From: Saprospiraceae bacterium
Lineage (GTDB): Bacteria; Bacteroidota; Bacteroidia; Chitinophagales; Saprospiraceae
Direction: 5' to 3'
Assembly (NCBI GenBank): GCA_016787525.1
Contig: JAEUUP010000130.1
Location: forward strand, 36,374 to 100,373
DNA length: 64,000 bases
Part shown: piece after piece, positions 61,504 to 64,000 of the stretch
Position numbering within the stretch: the stretch's first letter is position 1
Layout of the letters: every line of letters begins with the position of its first letter
The notes under the pieces: model-generated
Database searches by the model: none
Seen by the model: the letters and a program-made list of their open reading frames with translations, nothing else
Told to the model about the DNA's origin: nothing
Translations under genes and position numbers: made by a program

Positions 61504-62250
61504 ATGACAAAAAACAAAATGAATTTTAAACTTATTCTACTCCTTGCTACCATCCTTATGATGGGTTGTAAAACACGACCATTGGCTGACACCGAAACCT
61601 TCAAAATCACGCAGCTGACAGCTAATACATTTGTACACATCACCTATTTGCAAACGACTTCTTTTGGGAAAGTTGCTTGTAACGGTTTGATTTTTAGGAA
61701 CAAAGACGAAGCCATTATTTTTGATACGCCTTCCAATGATACAGTGGCCAACGAACTGATTGACTGGGTCGAAAAACAGTTGCGTTGTCAGGTGAAAGGC
61801 ATTGTCGTGAATCATTTCCACAACGATTGTTTGGGCGGCTTGAAAGCCTTTCACAAACGAAACGTTCTTTCTCACGCCAATAGTAAAACAATAGAGTTAG
61901 CACAAAAGCAACAAGTGGAAGTGCCGCAGAATGGTTTTGAAGGTAAACAAGAACTTTGGTTGGGTGACAAGAAAATCATCAATCAATTCTATGGTTCAGG
62001 ACATACACACGATAATATTGTCAGTTACATCCCAAGTGAAAATGTTCTTTTTGGCGGTTGTTTGATTAAAGCAGTCGGTGCAGATTTTGGTTACTTAGGC
62101 GATGCAGATGTCAAGGAATGGTCGAATACGGTCAAAAAAGTGAAGGAAGCCATACCCACTTTGAAGTTTGTTGTGCCAGGACATGGCAAAGCTGGAGGGA
62201 CAGAGCTACTGGACTACACCATTCAAAAGTTTAAGGACAAAAAGCCATAA
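61504..62250 (+). CDS. Subclass B1-like metallo-beta-lactamase, lipoprotein
   Basis: 248 residues (Met 61504 or 61519). The lipobox MMGC (Cys about 22) predicts membrane anchoring. All B1 zinc ligands appear: HFHND (His116, His118, Asp120 in BBL numbering), GSGHTHDN (His196), FGGCLIKA (Cys221) and VPGHG (His263). Similarity of FGGCLIKA...GYLGDADVKEW to BlaB/IND-type enzymes of Flavobacteriia is strong, so carbapenem hydrolysis is possible. A different lactone or amide substrate cannot be excluded. It sits between an esterase and a citrate-type permease. Confidence 0.88.
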   Translation: MTKNKMNFKLILLLATILMMGCKTRPLADTETFKITQLTANTFVHITYLQTTSFGKVACNGLIFRNKDEAIIFDTPSNDTVANELIDWVEKQLRCQVKGIVVNHFHNDCLGGLKAFHKRNVLSHANSKTIELAQKQQVEVPQNGFEGKQELWLGDKKIINQFYGSGHTHDNIVSYIPSENVLFGGCLIKAVGADFGYLGDADVKEWSNTVKKVKEAIPTLKFVVPGHGKAGGTELLDYTIQKFKDKKP

Positions 62251-62271
62251 CAACCATAAAATCAATTGCAC

Positions 62272-63567
62272 ATGCTCGCCTTTTTGGGATTCACCACTAT
62301 CATTGTTTTTTTAGTTTTAATCATAACGAAACGATTGTCTGTAATGACCGCTTTGGTTGTAACGCCTATCGTTTTTGGTTTTGTAGCAGGGTTTAATCCA
62401 ACGGACTTAGGCAAGTTTGCTTTGGAAGGTCTCAAGCAAGTAGCACCGACAGGTATTTTGTTGATGTTTGCTGTTTTGTATTTCGCAACGATGCTCGATG
62501 CGGGTTTATTTGATCCTGTCATTGCGTTTATCATTAAATCGGTGAAAGGCGACCCTTTAAAAGTCATCATGGGTACAGCTATTTTGACCATGATTGTGCA
62601 TTTAGATGGCGATGGTACGGCAACTTTTATGATTGTATTGTCCGCGTTTTTACCCATCTACAAACAATTGAAAATTAACCGCTTGATACTATCTGCTATC
62701 GTCGCTTTGAGTGTAGGCCCATTGCATCTTGTGCCTTGGTCGGGTACATCTGCCAGAGCCATTTCAACCTTGAAAAGCGATGCTGTCCATATTTTCAATC
62801 CGAATATTCCCGCCATTTTGGGTGGAGTCGCTTGGGTTTTGTTTGTGGCTTATTGGTTTGGTAAAAAAGAAAGAAAAAGGTTGGGCATTGTGGACTTTCA
62901 ATACAACCCAAAAGACGAACTGACAGAAGAACAGCACCTTTTGAGGCGACCCAAACTAATTGTGTTCAATGCTTTATTGACAATAGGTTTGATTCTAACG
63001 CTGATGAAAGGGTGGATTCCAGCAGCAGCCCTATTTGTGGTGGCGAGTATGGTCGCTCTCTTGATAAATTATCCAAAACTGCCCGAACAGCAAAAAATAC
63101 TGAGGGGTCATGGAACGAATATTTTTCTGGTGTCGAGCATGATTTTCGCCGCGGGTATCTTCTCTGGTATCTTGACAGGTACGAAAATGATTGATGCTAT
63201 GGCTAACAGTCTCGTCAGTTTGATACCTCAGCAACACGCTAATTTATTACCTACTTTGACTGCTGTCACAAGTCTGCCTGCAAGTATGCTTTTTACACCC
63301 GATGCTTACTATTTCGGTGTCGTGCCTATATTAAGTCAAACCGCAACTCAGTTTGGTATAGATGCTTTGGAGATTGGTCGAGCGGCTTTGCTCGGACAAA
63401 TGACGGTTGGTTTCCCGATTAGTCCTCTGACGGCTTCTACTTTCTTGTTGGTCGGTTTGGCGGAAGTGGATTTGGGCGAACACCAGCGTTTTACCTTCAA
63501 ATGGGCTTGGGGGACGACGCTTGTGATGACTTTGATGGCTCTTTTGACGGGTTCGATTCATATCTGA
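62272..63567 (+). CDS. CitMHS-family carboxylate permease
   Basis: 431 residues from the ATG at 62272 (TTG 62266 is less likely). About eleven membrane segments; MIVHLDGDGTATFMI and VGPLHLVPWSGTSARAISTL are CitM/CitH hallmarks. It would import metal-citrate or a related di/tricarboxylate. It is 21 bp after the metallo-beta-lactamase gene. The 10-mer at 63098 is in the ILRG frame within a cytoplasmic loop. Confidence 0.9.
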   Translation: MLAFLGFTTIIVFLVLIITKRLSVMTALVVTPIVFGFVAGFNPTDLGKFALEGLKQVAPTGILLMFAVLYFATMLDAGLFDPVIAFIIKSVKGDPLKVIMGTAILTMIVHLDGDGTATFMIVLSAFLPIYKQLKINRLILSAIVALSVGPLHLVPWSGTSARAISTLKSDAVHIFNPNIPAILGGVAWVLFVAYWFGKKERKRLGIVDFQYNPKDELTEEQHLLRRPKLIVFNALLTIGLILTLMKGWIPAAALFVVASMVALLINYPKLPEQQKILRGHGTNIFLVSSMIFAAGIFSGILTGTKMIDAMANSLVSLIPQQHANLLPTLTAVTSLPASMLFTPDAYYFGVVPILSQTATQFGIDALEIGRAALLGQMTVGFPISPLTASTFLLVGLAEVDLGEHQRFTFKWAWGTTLVMTLMALLTGSIHI

Positions 63568-63642
63568 GCCACGAATCGAGGCATCGTCGCCACAAAACCC
63601 TCTACCAAAACTTAAAGCCACGGTTGCAAAGCCCCTTTGTTG

Positions 63643-64000
63643 TCACCAAAATCTAAAGTGGGGACGACTGACCAAAGGAGAAAAAGCCCAAGGAATAGAA
63701 GTCAAGATAGCAAACAGAGCCACCGCAAACCAAATCGTCATTGTCTTGAAGCGGGCGGTATCGTCGGTTTGGCGTTTGGTTTTTATTGAACCAAGGGTGA
63801 TTAGAACGATGGCTAAAATCATCACACTCGCATGTTCCATACCAAAAAAACGAATGGGTCTATCGTGGATGGCTTCTTTGAAATGGGCTAAAAAATACTG
63901 CGTAATCGGACTCGTGCCATATAAACACAGCCCTAAGATGAGTTGAATATGCGCAATGGTGGCCGTTGTCAGGCGAAGTGTGTGGTCAAATGGTGTGAAG
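63643..64000 (-). CDS. Membrane protein, N-terminus outside window
   Basis: The minus-strand frame from the stop at 63643 stays open to the right edge, giving at least 118 residues; the Met at 63840 is internal. Three membrane segments are visible (IAHIQLILGLCLYG, ASVMILAIVLITLG, WFAVALFAILTSIPW). The GMEHASVMILAI stretch is shared by a Bacteroidota family of unknown function. It converges with the CitMHS gene. Confidence 0.75.
   Translation of the reverse strand, partial: FTPFDHTLRLTTATIAHIQLILGLCLYGTSPITQYFLAHFKEAIHDRPIRFFGMEHASVMILAIVLITLGSIKTKRQTDDTARFKTMTIWFAVALFAILTSIPWAFSPLVSRPHFRFW

Larger units (their letters stand above)
1404..63107. repeat. Dispersed 10-mer TACTGAGGGG, 61 exact copies (DNA-uptake-sequence-like)
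   Basis: First bases of TACTGAGGGG copies on the + strand: 1404, 3315, 5188, 5473, 8082, 10678, 15074, 17768, 18962, 20490, 21765, 23130, 25083, 27610, 34079, 34538, 36118, 36262, 38081, 39972, 40541, 45391, 50345, 51721, 52343, 53029, 57275, 63098. First bases of CCCCTCAGTA copies: 2187, 4317, 6501, 7310, 7889, 8311, 8558, 9423, 11163, 12840, 16849, 18448, 21552, 22459, 23665, 25568, 26607, 27590, 27923, 30907, 31916, 32510, 37173, 41140, 43703, 44211, 46344, 47146, 48514, 53576, 55666, 56045, 60553. The base before TACTG is nearly always A or T, and a fifth G often follows. Of 41 copies in genes, 28 read TACTGAGGGG along the coding strand (22 as Thr-Glu-Gly, 6 as Leu-Arg-Gly) and 13 the other way (7 Pro-Ser-Val, 4 Pro-Gln-Tyr or Pro-Gln-stop, 2 Pro-Leu-Ser). 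The function as an uptake signal is inference; the repeat itself is directly visible. Confidence 0.97.

Noticed and set aside
1404..63107. 10-mer as a Chi or chromosome-orienting (KOPS-like) site
   Set aside because: Those sites are strongly strand-biased along a replicon arm. Here the copies are 28/33 and interleaved, and inverted pairs form terminators.
1404..63107. 10-mer as a Shine-Dalgarno signal because it contains GAGG
   Set aside because: Copies are mainly inside genes or after stop codons, not 5-10 bp before starts, and about half are in the opposite orientation.
1404..63107. Thr-Glu-Gly as a conserved protein motif
   Set aside because: The same DNA is also read as LRG, PSV, PQY and PLS in unrelated families, so the constraint is on DNA.

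Overview
The window looks like part of a plasmid or secondary replicon from a Bacteroidota bacterium (Cytophagia/Saprospiria-like). Evidence for the phylum is a type IX secretion sorting tail, TonB-dependent uptake with a glycosidase, a LytS/LytTR pair, ATG starts with little Shine-Dalgarno signal, and one clear TTTG-N19-TAnnTTTG promoter. Evidence for a plasmid is at 31.4-34.8 kb: a small ribbon-helix-helix protein, ParA, an AT-rich segment, nine exact copies of a 15-bp iteron, an autoregulatory-type inverted repeat, and a Rep_3-like initiator.

The outstanding signal is a non-palindromic 10-mer, TACTGAGGGG (reverse complement CCCCTCAGTA). I count 61 exact copies by eye in 64 kb, about one per kb. 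Roughly 0.1 would be expected for a random 10-mer on two strands. The copies split 28/33 between strands, and 41 are in genes and 20 between genes. Inside genes they occupy every reading frame except the one that would give a stop (TAC TGA). Many sit just after stop codons, and one face-to-face pair forms a perfect terminator hairpin at 27587-27622. Density, strand symmetry, frame tolerance and terminator pairs all match the DNA uptake sequences of Neisseriaceae and Pasteurellaceae. I know of none described in Bacteroidota, so this is the best candidate here for an undescribed system.

Layout. 0-1 kb: end of a metallo-beta-lactamase/rhodanese gene. 1.6-5.7 kb: LytS-type kinase, LytTR regulator and a T9SS-exported protein. 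5.9-15.8 kb (minus strand): hexarate catabolism (MFS transporter, glucarate dehydratase, GntP permease, 5-dehydro-4-deoxyglucarate dehydratase) running into a translationally coupled HisD-like/SDR/cupin/SDR/SDR operon. 16.0-17.2 kb: alcohol dehydrogenase remnant and a GlxA-like regulator. 17.6-22.5 kb: small VOC, SRPBCC, DUF1801 and DUF1330-like proteins. 22.5-27.6 kb: DUF1624-like membrane protein, then a KdpD/KdpE-like pair next to the K+ transporter Kup. 27.6-30.8 kb: large BNR/sortilin-repeat exoprotein. 31-35.7 kb: partition and replication block plus a Bro-N/DinD-like protein. 35.8-42.4 kb: acyl-ACP thioesterase, two DUF1080 proteins, a GMC oxidoreductase with its small subunit, and a NamZ-like muramidase.

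42.6-63.6 kb reads as uptake and breakdown of plant phenolic glycosides. It has an extradiol dioxygenase, alpha/beta hydrolase, FAD monooxygenase, FAH-family hydrolase, cyclase-family hydrolase and AraC regulator. These are followed by a GH106 rhamnosidase, TonB-dependent receptor, MFS transporter, GH1 beta-glucosidase, TIM-barrel isomerase, esterase, a B1-type metallo-beta-lactamase and a CitMHS permease. The glycosidases, the esterase and the 3-keto-glycoside module (GMC plus DUF1080) could release sugar and aglycone, with the aromatic part going to ring cleavage. That link is inference.

A second repeat class is a set of 150-220 bp intergenic elements (1.2, 17.4, 40.9, 49.0 and 60.1 kb). 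Four share the order CTGTTT, short hairpin, GCGTAC, long hairpin. The long-stem sequences are unrelated between copies, so architecture rather than stem sequence is conserved.
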